From: Actinocorallia aurantiaca
GTDB lineage: Bacteria; Actinomycetota; Actinomycetes; Streptosporangiales; Streptosporangiaceae
DNA length: 64,000 nucleotides
Assembly: GCF_039533685.1 (NCBI RefSeq)
Contig: NZ_BAAATZ010000006.1
Coordinates: 496,001 to 560,000 of the forward strand
Direction: 5' to 3'
Part shown: one piece after another, positions 1 through 8,417 of the stretch
How positions within the stretch are numbered: position 1 is the first letter of the stretch
Layout of the letters: each line of letters starts with the position of its first letter
Made by a program: the position numbers and the translations under genes
Notes under the pieces: model-generated
Told to the model about the DNA's origin: nothing
The model's input: only the letters and a program-made list of their open reading frames with translations
Databases searched by the model: none

Positions 1-181
1 CGGCCCTACCAGAAGACGGCGCGGCAGAAAAGGGCCCCGAGGCCCCGCTCCCCCGTCCTGTTCCGGCCACCGGTCGGCCATTACCACGAGATCGTGACGC
101 CGCTGGATATTCAGGTCAGAACATCACGGAGAAAGAAGAGTCAAGGCCCCGTACGTCCGGATACGGCCACGGTGACCCTTC
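1..181. other. Left-edge stretch without a supported gene
   Basis: I see no convincing gene here. One plus frame is open from the window edge to a TGA at about 200, but its translation shows no recognisable motif and it overlaps the 3' end of the minus-strand XRE regulator. It may hold the regulator's terminator or the tail of a gene that begins outside the window. Confidence 0.3.
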
Positions 182-727
182 TCACGCACGCGGATGGCGG
201 ATGAGAAGCGCCGCGTGCACTTCCTCGCTCGTCTCCGTCGCATAGAGGTGCGGGACGTCCGAGCGCCAGGACGCGTGGGAGCCGGCGGGGATGACCACGG
301 GCGCGTCCAGCGGGCCCACCCTGGCGGCGCCGGCGAACACCGTCAGGTGCTCGGTGACCCCTTCGGGATGCGCCGGGGAGACCTGGCGGCGCCCGGGGCG
401 GATGCGCAGCCGGTACAGCTCGGTGACGTACTCCCGGTCTTCGAACGCCTCCAGCAGCTGCCCGGAGACGGCCTCGCCGTGGAAGACGGCCTCGGGGGGG
501 CGGATTCCCGGATCCGTGAGGATGGCGGCCAGCGGGACGTTCAGCTGGGCCGTGATCGCGTAGAGGGTCTCGACGGTGGGGTTGCGGGTGCCCGACTCCA
601 GTGCGGAGAGCGTGGCCTTGCCGACGGACGCGCGGTGCGCCAGCTCCGAGAGGGAGAGCCCCCGGGCCTTGCGGAGTTCGCGGATACGCCGCCCGATCTC
701 GGCTGCGAGGCTGGGTCCGTCGGTCAT
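182..727 (-). CDS. XRE-family regulator with C-terminal cupin domain
   Basis: Transcriptional regulator of 181 aa. Residues about 7-62 form a helix-turn-helix of the XRE class (LSLSELAHRASVGKATLSAL), and residues about 90-175 form a small cupin barrel with the turn HPEGVTEHLTVF. This is the architecture of E. coli YdcN/SutR, which sits beside the BenE homologue YdcO, and the same pairing is seen here with a divergently transcribed benE. It probably represses itself and benE through the two palindromes at 747-776 and 786-807. An in-frame ATG lies 12 nt upstream at 739. I chose 727 (MTDGPS) because related proteins begin just before the first helix, although neither start has a strong ribosome binding site. 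Confidence 0.85.
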   Translation of the reverse strand: MTDGPSLAAEIGRRIRELRKARGLSLSELAHRASVGKATLSALESGTRNPTVETLYAITAQLNVPLAAILTDPGIRPPEAVFHGEAVSGQLLEAFEDREYVTELYRLRIRPGRRQVSPAHPEGVTEHLTVFAGAARVGPLDAPVVIPAGSHASWRSDVPHLYATETSEEVHAALLIRHPRA

Positions 728-746
728 GGGCCCAAGCATGCCGGAT

Positions 747-776
747 GCGCACTGTTCCGTTTACGGAACAGTGCGC
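747..776. promoter_or_regulatory. Palindromic operator 1 of the XRE/benE divergon
   Basis: A perfect inverted repeat with 14-bp arms (GCGCACTGTTCCGT and its complement) around a TT spacer. It shares the core GTTCCGT/ACGGAAC with operator 2. Centre-to-centre distance is 35 bp. It lies just upstream of the regulator gene. Its role as the cupin regulator's binding site is inferred from symmetry and position. Confidence 0.75.
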
Positions 777-785
777 CCTACACTC

Positions 786-807
786 AGTGTTCCGTAAACG
801 GAACACT
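786..807. promoter_or_regulatory. Palindromic operator 2 of the XRE/benE divergon
   Basis: A perfect inverted repeat with 10-bp arms (AGTGTTCCGT/ACGGAACACT) around AA. A TACACT hexamer at 779-784, a plausible -10 for benE, falls between the two operators, so occupancy of either site would block the promoter. Confidence 0.7.
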
Positions 808-841
808 CGGGCTCCCTCCGACCCGCGAGGCGGTGGCACAC

Positions 842-2056
842 GTGAGACTCCAACCGGTACTCGCCGGAATCGTGCTGGTGATCGTCGGCTTCGCCAGCAC
901 CTTCGCCGTCGTGCTCTCCGGGCTGCGCGCGATCGGCGCGGACGAGCGGCAGGCGGCGTCCGGGCTGCTCATCCTGTCGGTGACGATGGGGCTGAGCTCG
1001 ATCTTCCTGGGACTGCGGTACCGGATGCCGATCAGCATCGCCTGGTCCACTCCCGGCGCCGCGCTCCTGGCGTCCGGCGTCGGCCAGGACATCACCTACC
1101 GGGCGGGCTTGGGGGCCTTCGCCGTCACCGGAGTGCTCCTCGCGCTCACCGGGCTGTCCGCGCGGCTCGCCCGGCTGATCGCCGCGATCCCCGTCCCGCT
1201 GGCGTCGGCGATGCTCGCGGGCGTCCTGCTGCCCCTGTGCCTCGCGCCGGTGAAGGCCGTCGCCGAACTCCCCCGGGCCGCCGTACCCGTCGTCCTGACC
1301 TGGCTGGTCCTAGGCCGCTTCGCCCGCACCAGGATGTGGGCGGTGCCCGCCGCGCTGGCCGTCGCCCTCGCCTCCGTCTGGCTGACCCGGCCCGCCGACG
1401 CGCCGGCCTTCTCCAGCCCCCTGCCGGCCCTCGACTTCGAGTGGCCCACGCTGTCGTTCGGCGCGCTCATCGGCATCGCCCTCCCCCTGTACATCGTGAC
1501 GATGGCGTCCCAGAACATCCCCGGCATGGGCGTGCTGGCCGCCAACGGCTACCGCCCCGACCTGCGCCCCGTCCTGACGACGACCGGCGCCGCCACCGTC
1601 CTGGGAGCGCCGTTCGGCGGCCACGTCGTCAACCTCGCCGCCATCACCGCCCAGCTCGCCGCCGGCCCCGAAGCACACCCCGACCGCGACCGCCGCTGGA
1701 TCGCCTCCGTCACCGGCGGCGTCGTCTACCTCCTCCTCGCCCCCGTCTCGGGCCTCGCCGTCTCCTTCGTCGCCACCGCCCCGCCCCTCCTCATCGGATC
1801 CGTCGCGGGCCTGGCCCTCTTCGCCGCCCTCGCGTCCTCCCTCCACGCCGCCGTCCAGGACCCCGAAGCCCGCGAAGCCGCCGTCATCACCCTCGTCGTC
1901 TCCGCCTCCGGCATCACCGCCCTGGGAATCGGCGCCCCCTTCTGGGGCCTCCTGGCCGGCCTGGCCTACCACCGCCTCACCACGCGCCCCCGGCCGCGTC
2001 CGGTACCCGAAGCGCAAGAAACCGACGAAGAACCCTCGGCGACGCCCCGCCCCTGA
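842..2056 (+). CDS. benE: BenE-family benzoate/H+ symporter-like permease
   Basis: Membrane permease of 404 aa. It is hydrophobic throughout, about 10-12 helices, with the BenE hallmarks IAWSTPGAALLAS, MASQNIPGMGVLAANGY and FGGHVVNLAAITAQLA. Family members are annotated as benzoate:H+ symporters, but the substrate here is not established because no benzoate-degradation genes lie nearby. The GTG start at 842 (VRLQPVLAG) begins just before the first helix. The open frame extends far upstream, but that part is antisense to the regulator and is not coding. The polar C-terminal tail of about 30 residues is a normal cytoplasmic end. Expression is probably set by the XRE-cupin regulator through the two palindromes upstream. 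Confidence 0.88.
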   Translation: MRLQPVLAGIVLVIVGFASTFAVVLSGLRAIGADERQAASGLLILSVTMGLSSIFLGLRYRMPISIAWSTPGAALLASGVGQDITYRAGLGAFAVTGVLLALTGLSARLARLIAAIPVPLASAMLAGVLLPLCLAPVKAVAELPRAAVPVVLTWLVLGRFARTRMWAVPAALAVALASVWLTRPADAPAFSSPLPALDFEWPTLSFGALIGIALPLYIVTMASQNIPGMGVLAANGYRPDLRPVLTTTGAATVLGAPFGGHVVNLAAITAQLAAGPEAHPDRDRRWIASVTGGVVYLLLAPVSGLAVSFVATAPPLLIGSVAGLALFAALASSLHAAVQDPEAREAAVITLVVSASGITALGIGAPFWGLLAGLAYHRLTTRPRPRPVPEAQETDEEPSATPRP

Positions 2057-2143
2057 CGCCGCTCTGGGTCCCTGGGCCCTTCTCCTCCAGCGCCTCCCTT
2101 CGGTTGTCTTAGACGGTTCCACCGCCTTCCAGGGAGGTCGTCC

Positions 2144-3583
2144 GTGAGCCGCAGACGACGTACGGGTCTACGCCGTGACGGCGGCGCCTCAGCCGTCGAG
2201 TACGGTGCGATCCTCATCCTCGTCGCGGCACTCGCAGCGGTCTTCGCGGTCGTGGCGCTCCCCGAAAGGGTCAAGACGAACACGGCTGCGGCCATCTGCC
2301 AGCTCTTCAGCGGCAACGACGCCCGCGACTGCCCCGACGAACAGCCTCCGGTGGCCGCCGACGACCCGCCGGGTGAGAACGACCCGACCGGAGACGACCC
2401 CGCCGGGGACGACCCTGCGCTACCCGACCCCGACCCCCAGGGCCAGCCACCCGCCGCCGCGCCCGCCAACCCGGCGCTCGATCCCAACGACCCGGACGTC
2501 AAGACCTACAACGACGCCAAACAGGAAGCCGACGCCGCGAACCAGGCGCTCGACGACCTCGGCGACGAATCCGACAAGGTCAAACAAGAGATCCTCGACC
2601 TCCTCAAGGACCTCGTCGGTATCACCGACATCGAGGACTGCCTGTCCAAAGGCGACATCGTCGCCTGCATCAGCGCCCTCGCCGGACTCGTCCCCTGGGG
2701 CAAGGTCTTCAAAATCCTCAAGAAGATCCCCGGCGCCGTCAAACTCGCCAAACGCCTCAAAGAACTCTGGGACAAGGTCTCCGACGCCAAAGCCCGCAAG
2801 AAGAAGGCCGACGACGCCCTCGACGCCGCCAAGAAGAAACTCGACGACAAGGGAGTCTGCAAACTCCCCAGCAGCTTCCTGCCCGGCACCCGGATACTGC
2901 TGGCCGACGGCACCTCGAAACCCATCGAACACATCCGGATCGGCGACCTCGTCTGGGCCACCGACCCCGCCCACGGCGTCTCCGGGCCACGGCCCGTCAC
3001 CCGCCTCATCACCAGCCACGGCACCAAACACCTGGTCGCCCTCTCCACCGGGTTCCTCGGCCGTTTCAGCCCCGCTCTCACCGCCACCGCGAACCATCCC
3101 TTCTGGGCGTCCGGGGCCCGCGACTGGCGGAACGCGGCGGAGCTCGCCCCCGGCGCATCCCTCCGTACGCCCTCCGGCCGGACCGTCTTGGCGGGCGCAC
3201 GGCCGCACACGGCGGTCGCGCGCGTCCACAACCTCACCGTCGCCGACCTGCACACCTACTATGCGCTCGCAGGCGGCACCCCGGTCCTCGTCCACAATGC
3301 CGGGGGATGCTGGCGCGACCGCTTCGACGCCCTCCCGGACGGCCGCCAGGCGGGCAGCGTGAAGATCGTCAAGGACGCGAAGGAACTCCGCTCCCTGTTC
3401 GATAACCTGGCCGAAGGCGCGGAACGGCTCCCCGCCCGCGGGCCGAAGATCCCTGAGGTCTACAAGCTCGAAGACGGCACGGTCGTCCAGTGGAGGACCG
3501 CTTCGCAGTCCGGCGGAGAGACCATCGACATCTTCCCGCCCGGCGGAAAACCGTTGAAGGTGCATATTGACGGCGGAAATTGA
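2144..3583 (+). CDS. Polymorphic toxin: Flp-pilin-like N-terminus, PT-Hint domain, C-terminal toxin
   Basis: Secreted toxin of 479 aa with a GTG start behind AGGGAGG. Residues about 11-40 (GGASAVEYGAILILVAAL) look like the cleavage and membrane segment of Flp/TadE prepilins. A Pro/Asp-rich linker (60-115) and a charged helical region (115-238) follow. A pretoxin Hint domain spans about 243-388, with FLPGTRILLADGT, TANHPFW and the terminal VLVHN, where Hint autoproteolysis normally releases the toxin. The usual nucleophile Cys before SF is not in its normal place (PSSF, with a Cys five residues earlier), so cleavage activity is uncertain. The last ~90 residues are the probable toxic tip; I recognise a GTVVQWR...IDIFPPGG pattern seen in polymorphic-toxin tips but cannot name the nuclease or enzyme class. 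Confidence 0.8.
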   Translation: MSRRRRTGLRRDGGASAVEYGAILILVAALAAVFAVVALPERVKTNTAAAICQLFSGNDARDCPDEQPPVAADDPPGENDPTGDDPAGDDPALPDPDPQGQPPAAAPANPALDPNDPDVKTYNDAKQEADAANQALDDLGDESDKVKQEILDLLKDLVGITDIEDCLSKGDIVACISALAGLVPWGKVFKILKKIPGAVKLAKRLKELWDKVSDAKARKKKADDALDAAKKKLDDKGVCKLPSSFLPGTRILLADGTSKPIEHIRIGDLVWATDPAHGVSGPRPVTRLITSHGTKHLVALSTGFLGRFSPALTATANHPFWASGARDWRNAAELAPGASLRTPSGRTVLAGARPHTAVARVHNLTVADLHTYYALAGGTPVLVHNAGGCWRDRFDALPDGRQAGSVKIVKDAKELRSLFDNLAEGAERLPARGPKIPEVYKLEDGTVVQWRTASQSGGETIDIFPPGGKPLKVHIDGGN

Positions 3584-3935
3584 GTCGATCATCGACACCC
3601 TGCTGCGCGAGGGGCTGGACGACTGGCTCCCCGTCGACACCCTTCTGTGGCATGTCCGAGAAGCCTTCCCTGCGCCGCCGGACCGTTTCAAGAACCTCGT
3701 CCCCGCCGTGCTCCACCGCCTCCTTGCCGACCGCCTCATGATGGTCGGAGACCTCGGGGAAAGCGGCTTCGAGCCCTGGGAGGGAACGCCCGAGAAGACG
3801 GTCGAGCGCGTCATCGCGGGCCTTGAGACACTGGGCTGGGAGCCTCTCGGCGGCTTCTGCTGGCTCGCCGACACTCCGCAGGGCGCTCAACGGGCCTCCG
3901 GACCCGAACCTCGCTTCAAGCCTCCGGCGGCCTGA
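3567..3935 (+). CDS. Probable immunity protein for the adjacent polymorphic toxin
   Basis: Small acidic protein of 122 aa. It starts at TTG 3567, overlaps the toxin stop by 17 nt and has GAAGG at 3556-3560. Translational coupling to the toxin tip is the classic arrangement for an immunity gene. The sequence is mainly helical, ending in a GFEPWEGTPEKTVERVI...LGW...CWLADT pattern that I associate with actinobacterial proteins paired with such toxins. No signal peptide or membrane segment is seen, so it should act in the cytoplasm. The function is inferred from context. Confidence 0.65.
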   Translation: MTAEIESIIDTLLREGLDDWLPVDTLLWHVREAFPAPPDRFKNLVPAVLHRLLADRLMMVGDLGESGFEPWEGTPEKTVERVIAGLETLGWEPLGGFCWLADTPQGAQRASGPEPRFKPPAA

Positions 3936-3974
3936 CCCTTCGCCTTCGACACGAGAACCCGGCATTCGGATTCC

Positions 3975-4520
3975 ATGAGCATTTACGGCGAACTGCCCTC
4001 ACTCGATCTGCGGCGGCTCGTGGCCGCTCTCCTCACGGAGCCCCCGTCCGTCGAACCACCGCCCCGCGGATACCAATTGGGCGTCGTCCAGCTCCTTTCC
4101 AGGGCCCTCGCCGAGGAGTGCACGACGCTCCGGCCCGGCGAATGGCCGGAATGCGCCGAGGCGTTCGCACACGCACTCCGGGCAGCCGAAGAAAGCGGGG
4201 ACTTTCCCCACCGGGAGTCCGTGATACGGCGACTCAACATGACCGCGCTCCTCCTTCGAGCAGTACCCCCTTCCGCCGAAGTGGACCTGCTGAATCCCCG
4301 CCACGCCCTGGACCTGCTCTTTCACGAACTCCCCCTTCCCCTGGAACAAGCCAGGGAGTCGGCCCCCCGCTGGCGCACCCTGGAAAGACCGGAGATGCTC
4401 CGCCTCCGCATCGCCAAGAACATGCTGAAACCCCTGCTCGAGTTCCGGAAGGTCTCCCCCGGCGGCCTCCCCGATCCGCGTCTCGACGCCTGGGAGGCCG
4501 TCTTCCCCCTGCTGCCCTGA
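3975..4520 (+). CDS. Uncharacterised helical protein of the toxin cassette
   Basis: Soluble protein of 181 aa that I do not recognise. It lies 39 nt after the immunity gene on the same strand, so it is probably cotranscribed. The predicted content is almost all helical with many Leu/Arg and no Cys pairs, catalytic motif, signal peptide or membrane helix beyond the common motif-free surface. It could be a second immunity protein or an orphan kept after a toxin swap; both are inferences from position. Codon use matches neighbouring genes. Confidence 0.55.
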   Translation: MSIYGELPSLDLRRLVAALLTEPPSVEPPPRGYQLGVVQLLSRALAEECTTLRPGEWPECAEAFAHALRAAEESGDFPHRESVIRRLNMTALLLRAVPPSAEVDLLNPRHALDLLFHELPLPLEQARESAPRWRTLERPEMLRLRIAKNMLKPLLEFRKVSPGGLPDPRLDAWEAVFPLLP

Positions 4521-4627
4521 CCTGGCGGCGAACCCGCCGACCCGGCCGGAGGACATGGTGGCCGCAGACCGTCCGCGAGGCGTGGCCGCGGATCGGGGAG
4601 GCCACCGGGGGCGACCGTGTGCTGCGC

Positions 4628-4633
4628 TATCGT
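4628..4633 (+). promoter_or_regulatory. Leaderless-type -10 element (TATCGT)
   Basis: A TANNNT hexamer lies 8 nt before the ATG of the AlkD-like gene and no ribosome binding site follows it. This fits a leaderless transcript. No clear -35 is seen. Confidence 0.4.
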
Positions 4634-4641
4634 CCCGGTGC

Positions 4642-5337
4642 ATGACGGATGCCCCTCTCGAGCGGTTGCGGGCCGAGTTGCGGGAGCTGGCCGAGCCTCG
4701 GGTGCGCGCCCAGCAGGAGAGGGTGCTCGCTCCCGCCGATGACGACGAGCTGCTCGGCGTACGGGTCCCGGTGTTGCGCGGGCTCGCCCGGACCTACCGG
4801 GATCTGACGCTGGACGACGTGGACTCGCTGCTGCGCGGCAGGGTCCACGAGGAGCGTTTCGCGGGGCTGCTGGTCCTGGCCGAGCAGGTGCGTACGGCGC
4901 GCGGTGCCGACCGCGAGGCGCTGGTGGACTTCTACCTGGCGCGCACCGGCTCTGTGGACAATTGGGACCTGGTGGACGGCTCCGCGCCGGTCGTGCTGGG
5001 GCCGTGGCTGCTGGAGTCGGATTCGCACGTCCTGGACCGGCTCGCCGGTTCGGCCTCCCTGTGGGAGCGGCGGATCGCCGTGGTCGCCACGCTGACGCTG
5101 ATCCGCGCCGGCCGCTACGAGCCGACGTTCGAGCTGGTGCTCGCGCTGCGCCGGGATCCGGAGCCGCTGATCCACAAAGCCCTGGGGTGGATGCTGCGGG
5201 AGATCAGCCGCCACGACGAGAAGGCGCTGGTGGACTTCCTCGACCGGCATGCCCCCGGACTGCCGAGGATCACCGTCCGGCACGCGACCGAGCGGCTGGC
5301 CCCGGACGAACGGGCGCGGTTCGTCAAGCGTCGCTGA
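4642..5337 (+). CDS. AlkD-family DNA alkylation repair protein
   Basis: Protein of 231 aa matching the AlkD-like HEAT-repeat glycosylase family. These enzymes remove N3- and N7-alkylated purines without base flipping. Diagnostic features are the repeat helices with VRVPVLRGLARTYRDL, HEERFAGLLVLAEQ, the SVDNWDLVDGSAP loop (Trp and Asp positions that contact DNA in AlkD), WERRIAVVATL, and LIHKALGWMLREISRHDEK near the C-terminus. Length and order of motifs are normal. I chose ATG 4642 because it lies just after a TATCGT -10 box and matches the usual N-terminus. The gene appears to be a single unit between the toxin cassette and a secreted protein. Confidence 0.85.
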   Translation: MTDAPLERLRAELRELAEPRVRAQQERVLAPADDDELLGVRVPVLRGLARTYRDLTLDDVDSLLRGRVHEERFAGLLVLAEQVRTARGADREALVDFYLARTGSVDNWDLVDGSAPVVLGPWLLESDSHVLDRLAGSASLWERRIAVVATLTLIRAGRYEPTFELVLALRRDPEPLIHKALGWMLREISRHDEKALVDFLDRHAPGLPRITVRHATERLAPDERARFVKRR

Positions 5338-5447
5338 GGGTGCCCCCGCGTCGTTGACAGAAACGGAGAAGTGTCCGGAGGGAGGAAAATTCTCCGGTGC
5401 TGTTTGCCGCTCTTCGAACAAGAAAAGAGGAGCGGGCGGCATTCACC

Positions 5448-6485
5448 ATGGCCGGCATGAGGAAGATGTTCATCGCCGCGGTGTCCGCCGTTCTGGCGGC
5501 CGGGTTCATGGCTCCGGCCGCGTATGCCGAGGAAAGACCATGGCGCGTCACCCGGACTCCGCTGATGGTGTCCGACGCCGGCCTCTCCCGGGTGGCCGCA
5601 CTGGGGCCCGAGGAGGTGTGGGTCGGCGGTCACGAGGGGCGGTTCTGCTACGACTGGTCGATCCCGCTCCTAGGAGCCGGGAGGAAATGCGAGTTCAGCA
5701 CGACCGTCAAACGCTGGAACGGTGTCTTCTGGGAGACCAAGAACCCTCCTGCGACGTGGAACCTCGAACTGCTGGACCTCGACGCCTCCTCCTCCGGCAA
5801 CGTGTGGTTCGCCGGGGAGAAGAACCTCGAAGACCGCTTCTTCCGCTGGGACGGGAACAAGTGGAACGAGATCGTCCTGCCGACGGGGATCTGCTCGAGC
5901 ATCAGCACGGTCAGCGGACTCAGCCTGACCGCCGTCGGCACCGACGAGCTCTGGGCCGCCTGGGGCCGCGAGTGCGTGATGCACTGGAAGGCCGGTGAAT
6001 GGACCGTCCATCCGACGCCCGGTCTTCACATCGAGAAGGTCCACGCGCTCGGCGCGAACGACGTGTACCTGTCTCCCGTCTCCCCGGCCCGTAAGCCGCT
6101 CCACTGGGACGGCGCCTCCTGGGCCGAGGTGAACGGAGTCCCCAACGCGTTCCTCGTGGGCGTCGACGGCGACGGCTCCTACTACGCCGAACTTTCGAAC
6201 CTCCGCTCCGTGAAACACGTGTCCAACGGCGTCACGACCGCCCTTCCGCTTTCCCCAGAACCGCTCCCGGGCTCCACTGCCGACGAATACCTGCTGGACG
6301 CCGAAGGCTCTCTGTGGCGCGTCGACAAGACCGTCGCCCACCGCTTCGACGGCGCCTCCTGGCAGTCCACGCCCCTCCCGGTCGGCTCGGTCACCGACGT
6401 CGACCCCCTCCCCGCACCGGCCGGCTCCCTGTGGGCGGTGGGCACCGCCCCTGACGGAACCCCTGCATCCTTGACCAACAGCTGA
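5448..6485 (+). CDS. Secreted beta-propeller-like protein of unknown function
   Basis: Exported protein of 345 aa. The N-terminus MRKMFIAAVSAVLAAGFMAP is a Sec signal peptide, probably cut after AYA near residue 26. The mature part carries repeating units of the form W-x-G-x-x-W separated by aliphatic strands (HWDGASWAEVN, RFDGASWQSTP, RWNGVFWE), alternating with EVWVGG, NVWFAG, SLWAVG. Such spacing suggests a five- to six-bladed propeller related to kelch or Ycf48-like folds. No catalytic residues are recognisable. ATG 5448 is used; ATG 5457 is an alternative that keeps the signal. GAGGAG at 5427-5432 is a rather distant ribosome binding site. Confidence 0.7.
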   Translation: MAGMRKMFIAAVSAVLAAGFMAPAAYAEERPWRVTRTPLMVSDAGLSRVAALGPEEVWVGGHEGRFCYDWSIPLLGAGRKCEFSTTVKRWNGVFWETKNPPATWNLELLDLDASSSGNVWFAGEKNLEDRFFRWDGNKWNEIVLPTGICSSISTVSGLSLTAVGTDELWAAWGRECVMHWKAGEWTVHPTPGLHIEKVHALGANDVYLSPVSPARKPLHWDGASWAEVNGVPNAFLVGVDGDGSYYAELSNLRSVKHVSNGVTTALPLSPEPLPGSTADEYLLDAEGSLWRVDKTVAHRFDGASWQSTPLPVGSVTDVDPLPAPAGSLWAVGTAPDGTPASLTNS

Positions 6486-6513
6486 TCCGAGACCCGCCGT
6501 GCCGGGCGACCGG

Positions 6514-7107
6514 TCAGAGAACGGCGGGCTCTTCCCGTGACCCGGCCGGAGCGGGGGCCGGCAGGGTCAGGCGGCGCAGGAGGGCGTCCAGGCTCGGGAC
6601 GCGCGCCGCCAGGCGGAAGGCCAGGTAGCCGAGCACGCCGCCGAGGGTGTTGGCGATGAGGTCGTTGACGTCCACGGAGCGGCCGTTGTTGAACAGCAGG
6701 TAGGAGAGGAGCTGCGCCGTCTCGATCGCCAGGGAGGCGAGGAAGGCGAGGCCCGCGATCCGCTTCAGGGAGGAGGGGGCGGACATCAAAGGGATGAGGA
6801 AGCCCAGCGGCACCAGCATGACCACGTTGGGGACGAACGACAGGTCGACGGTGAGCAGCGGGATGAAGTTGACCATCTCGTACCAGGGCGTCTGGTTCGC
6901 GTAACGGCCGTACGTGATCGCGACCGGGAAGATCGTGAGGCTGAGCACGGCCGCCGTGTAGAAGGCCGCGGCGAGGCGGACGAGGGCGTGGCCGCCGGTC
7001 CAGCCGGGGTGCCTTCGCGCGGCGCGGACGGCCGTGAGGACGCAGAAGGCGGCCAGGAGCGGCCCCAGGACGAGCTCGGCACCGATCTCGAAATCGATGT
7101 CATTCAC
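6514..7107 (-). CDS. VanZ-family membrane protein
   Basis: Integral membrane protein of 197 aa with four to five helices. It has the VanZ-family core: MVNFIPLLTVDLSFVPNVVMLVPLGF, the helix with SLAIETAQLL, and GRSVDVNDLIANTLGGVLGY, where the Asp-Asn-Asp pattern is the family signature. VanZ proteins are linked to low-level teicoplanin resistance, but most chromosomal members have no proven role. The GTG start at 7107 follows AAGGAG by seven nucleotides. It lies convergent to the propeller protein and divergent from the histidine kinase. Confidence 0.85.
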   Translation of the reverse strand: MNDIDFEIGAELVLGPLLAAFCVLTAVRAARRHPGWTGGHALVRLAAAFYTAAVLSLTIFPVAITYGRYANQTPWYEMVNFIPLLTVDLSFVPNVVMLVPLGFLIPLMSAPSSLKRIAGLAFLASLAIETAQLLSYLLFNNGRSVDVNDLIANTLGGVLGYLAFRLAARVPSLDALLRRLTLPAPAPAGSREEPAVL

Positions 7108-7243
7108 CGGCTTGCTCCTTACTTCGAGGACTTCGTCGCCGACGAGTCTCGGTCCGCGCCCTCTCTCCCCGGATCTTCCGAAAGGAGGGTCTCCCGTGCC
7201 CGCACTACGACTTTCGGCAGATCCGTCCGCTCCAACCCGCGGT

Positions 7244-7249
7244 TAGCCT
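7244..7249 (+). promoter_or_regulatory. Leaderless-type -10 element (TAGCCT) of the histidine kinase
   Basis: TAGCCT lies 7 nt before the ATG at 7257 and no Shine-Dalgarno sequence lies between them. It is a probable promoter for the two-component operon. Confidence 0.45.
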
Positions 7250-7256
7250 CACCGAT

Positions 7257-8417
7257 ATGAAATCTGACGGGCGGTTCCGGCTCCTCGACACGGCCTTGGC
7301 GGTGGGGGCCGTTACCGTCGTGGGCTTCGGCGGGCTGCTCGACCTCCGGTGGGACGCGTTCTACGGGGCCGTGGGCGGAATCAAGCTGGGTTGCCTGGCG
7401 GTGGCGTTCGCGGTCGCGCTCGTCTCCTGGCGGCTGGGAGCCCGTGCCCTGTCGGCTGCGGCCTGCGCCGCCGGAGCGGTGTCGCTGGCGGGGACGGTCG
7501 CCCTCCGCGTCGTCTCCGGAGCGGACTTCTCGGCTTCGGACGCGTTCGGGTTCACCGAGCCGGCCGTCCTGCTCGTCCTGCTGGCGCTCGTCTCCTGGCG
7601 GGGGGCTCCGGCCGGCGCCGTCGCGGCCGCGCCGACGCTGGTGGCGGCGATCGCCCTGAGGCCCGTGGCGATCGGAGTGCGGGACACCGGGGTGATCATG
7701 GCCCTGTTCCTCGCCCTGGCCGCCGTGACGGTGCTGGGGGCGGGGCTCACGGCCCGTCTGGTCTCGGTGGACAGGCGGCGGCGGGAGGCGAACGTGCGGC
7801 TGGAGCAGCGGGCGGAGTTCGCCCGGGACCTGCACGACTTCGTCGCCCACCACGTGACGGGCATCGTCGTGCAGGCGCAGGGGGCTCGGGCCGTCGCAGC
7901 GAAGAGGCCGGAACTCGTCCTGCCCGCGCTGGAGGAGATCGAACGGGCCGGAGCGGAGGCCTTGACGTCGATGCGCCGCATGGTGGGGATGCTGCGCGAG
8001 TCCGACGAAGGTCTCGCGCGCACCGTCTCCCCGGGGATCGACTCGGTGCGCTCCCTCGTCGGCGAGCTCTCCCTGCCGGACGGCGCCAAGGCCGAACTCG
8101 TCGAACGGGGGACGCTCGAGGACCTTCCGGTGGAGATCGCGGGCACCGTGCACCGGGTGGTCATGGAAGCGCTGACCAACGTGCGCAAGCACGCCCATGA
8201 CTGCGCCGAGGTGGAGGTCCTGGTGGCCCGCGCCCCGGACGGGGTGACCGTGCGGGTCCACGACGACGGGCGCAGGCGGCATGGCACGGGCGGAGGATTC
8301 GGGCTCAAAGGGCTGGAGGAGAGGGTGTCGATGGTCGGAGGCGTATTGCGGGCCGGACCCGAACCGGACGGAGGCTGGACCGTCGAAGCCGTCCTTCCGG
8401 CGGGGGAGTTCCGGTGA
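7257..8417 (+). CDS. NarL-type sensor histidine kinase
   Basis: Membrane sensor kinase of 386 aa. Five to six hydrophobic helices fill residues about 10-168 with almost no extracellular loop, so it probably senses a membrane state. The HisKA_3 dimerisation helix contains the phospho-acceptor His193 in ARDLHDFVAHHVTGI. The ATP-binding domain shows EALTNVRKHA (N box), VRVHDDGR and GFGLKGLEERV. It phosphorylates the response regulator encoded directly downstream (4-nt GTGA overlap). The architecture is that of DesK/LiaS-like kinases, which often control envelope or lipid responses; the actual signal is unknown. Confidence 0.9.
   Translation: MKSDGRFRLLDTALAVGAVTVVGFGGLLDLRWDAFYGAVGGIKLGCLAVAFAVALVSWRLGARALSAAACAAGAVSLAGTVALRVVSGADFSASDAFGFTEPAVLLVLLALVSWRGAPAGAVAAAPTLVAAIALRPVAIGVRDTGVIMALFLALAAVTVLGAGLTARLVSVDRRRREANVRLEQRAEFARDLHDFVAHHVTGIVVQAQGARAVAAKRPELVLPALEEIERAGAEALTSMRRMVGMLRESDEGLARTVSPGIDSVRSLVGELSLPDGAKAELVERGTLEDLPVEIAGTVHRVVMEALTNVRKHAHDCAEVEVLVARAPDGVTVRVHDDGRRRHGTGGGFGLKGLEERVSMVGGVLRAGPEPDGGWTVEAVLPAGEFR

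Noticed and set aside
2420..3874. Long minus-strand ORF (484 codons) opposite the toxin gene
   Set aside because: It is antisense to a gene with clear domains, has biased composition and no motif. It is a high-GC shadow.
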